Origin: Halodesulfurarchaeum formicicum
Lineage (GTDB): Archaea > Halobacteriota > Halobacteria > Halobacteriales > Halobacteriaceae
Assembly: GCF_001886955.1 (NCBI RefSeq)
Contig: NZ_CP016804.1
Coordinates: 248,001-312,000, forward strand
Reading direction: 5' to 3'
Length of the DNA: 64,000 bases
The notes below the pieces were generated by a model. It worked only from the letters and a program-made list of their open reading frames with translations. It searched no databases and was not told the origin of the DNA. Each line of letters opens with the position of its first letter. Within the stretch, counting starts at the first letter, position 1. A program made the position numbers and the translations under genes. Shown here piece by piece: positions 63,865-64,000 of the stretch.

Positions 63865-64000
63865 ATGGAACAGGACACACAGGCCAGGCTCGAATCGATC
63901 GTCGACCGGCTCTCGGGCGACGAGGACGTAACCGCCGAGGAACTGCAGGAAATCGCCGAAGGGCTGGAGACCGGGAAGAAGTACACCTGTGCGACCTGCC
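63865..64000 (+). CDS. Partial gene at right edge, zinc-binding look
   Basis: The frame starts with ATG at 63865 and is open to the last base, giving 45 residues: MEQDTQARLESIVDRLSGDE, then EELQEIAEGLETGKKYTCATC. The CATC pair suggests a zinc finger or ribbon further on. A CAATTAATATG box A-like stretch lies about 15-25 bases upstream. The gene continues outside the window, so no family is proposed. Confidence 0.55.
   Translation, partial: MEQDTQARLESIVDRLSGDEDVTAEELQEIAEGLETGKKYTCATC

Overview
The window is chromosomal DNA from a halophilic archaeon (class Halobacteria). The proteins are strongly acidic, coding DNA is GC-rich, and TATA-type box A elements sit about 25-30 bases before many starts. 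The gene families are typical of the group: CarS for archaeal ether lipids, UbaA, S8e, CDC48, RadB, GfcR, bacterioruberin genes and several haloarchaea-only DUFs. The genus cannot be fixed from the sequence alone.

Layout. 1-2.5 kb: a membrane-anchored protein cut by the left edge, an SppA-type protease and a divergent AIM24 protein. 2.5-3.6 kb: a gene-poor stretch with a headless ORF, a dense array of hairpins and repeated pieces of the 3' end of tRNA-Phe, next to the intact tRNA-Phe(GAA). 3.6-11.7 kb: AIR-synthase-like protein, mutS-mutL, a DUF7504/flavin-binding fusion, ubaA and a cold-shock protein. 11.8-21.5 kb: a large FAD/Fe-S dehydrogenase, NikR, ilvE, DUF502, carS, pyrE, gfcR, an NCS2 permease and a Vms1-like protein. 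21.6-29.8 kb: thrS, pspA, pyrG-guaAb-small ORF, an orphan Cas6-like RAMP protein, a VOC protein and moaB. 29.9-40.1 kb: type 1 idi, an Lrp regulator divergent from carA, a DUF1684 protein, carB and the pabB-pabA-pabC operon. 40.2-45.8 kb: two flavoproteins, an MBL hydrolase, a CDGSH protein, a CBS protein with an HPF-like tail and a vapBC pair. 45.9-54.2 kb: two TnpB-only transposons (no TnpA), flanking radB, cdc48, S8e, DUF2240, a hypothetical gene and pyrF. 54.3-64 kb: a GTPBP1-like GTPase, the C50 carotenoid genes crtB/cruF/lyeJ/crtD, mch, a Tat lipoprotein, small membrane proteins and a gene cut by the right edge.

How genes fit together. Nucleotide metabolism is well represented (pyrE, pyrF, pyrG, guaAb, carA, carB, NCS2 permease). 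carA and carB are 5 kb apart yet share an 11-base motif at similar distances from their starts, and the Lrp gene lies beside one of them. pabB-pabA-pabC overlap tightly and suggest p-aminobenzoate supply for pterin cofactors, consistent with mch later in the window, although the PabB active-site motif is of the TrpE type. crtD-lyeJ-cruF with convergent crtB make bacterioruberin.

Most unusual points: the tRNA-Phe-derived hairpin array, the solitary Cas6-like gene behind a perfect 16-bp palindrome, a TnpB lacking the expected RuvC glutamate and paired with a divergent 47-residue ORF, a transposon end that appears to supply the pyrF stop codon, a type 1 IDI lacking its catalytic cysteine, and the carA/carB motif.
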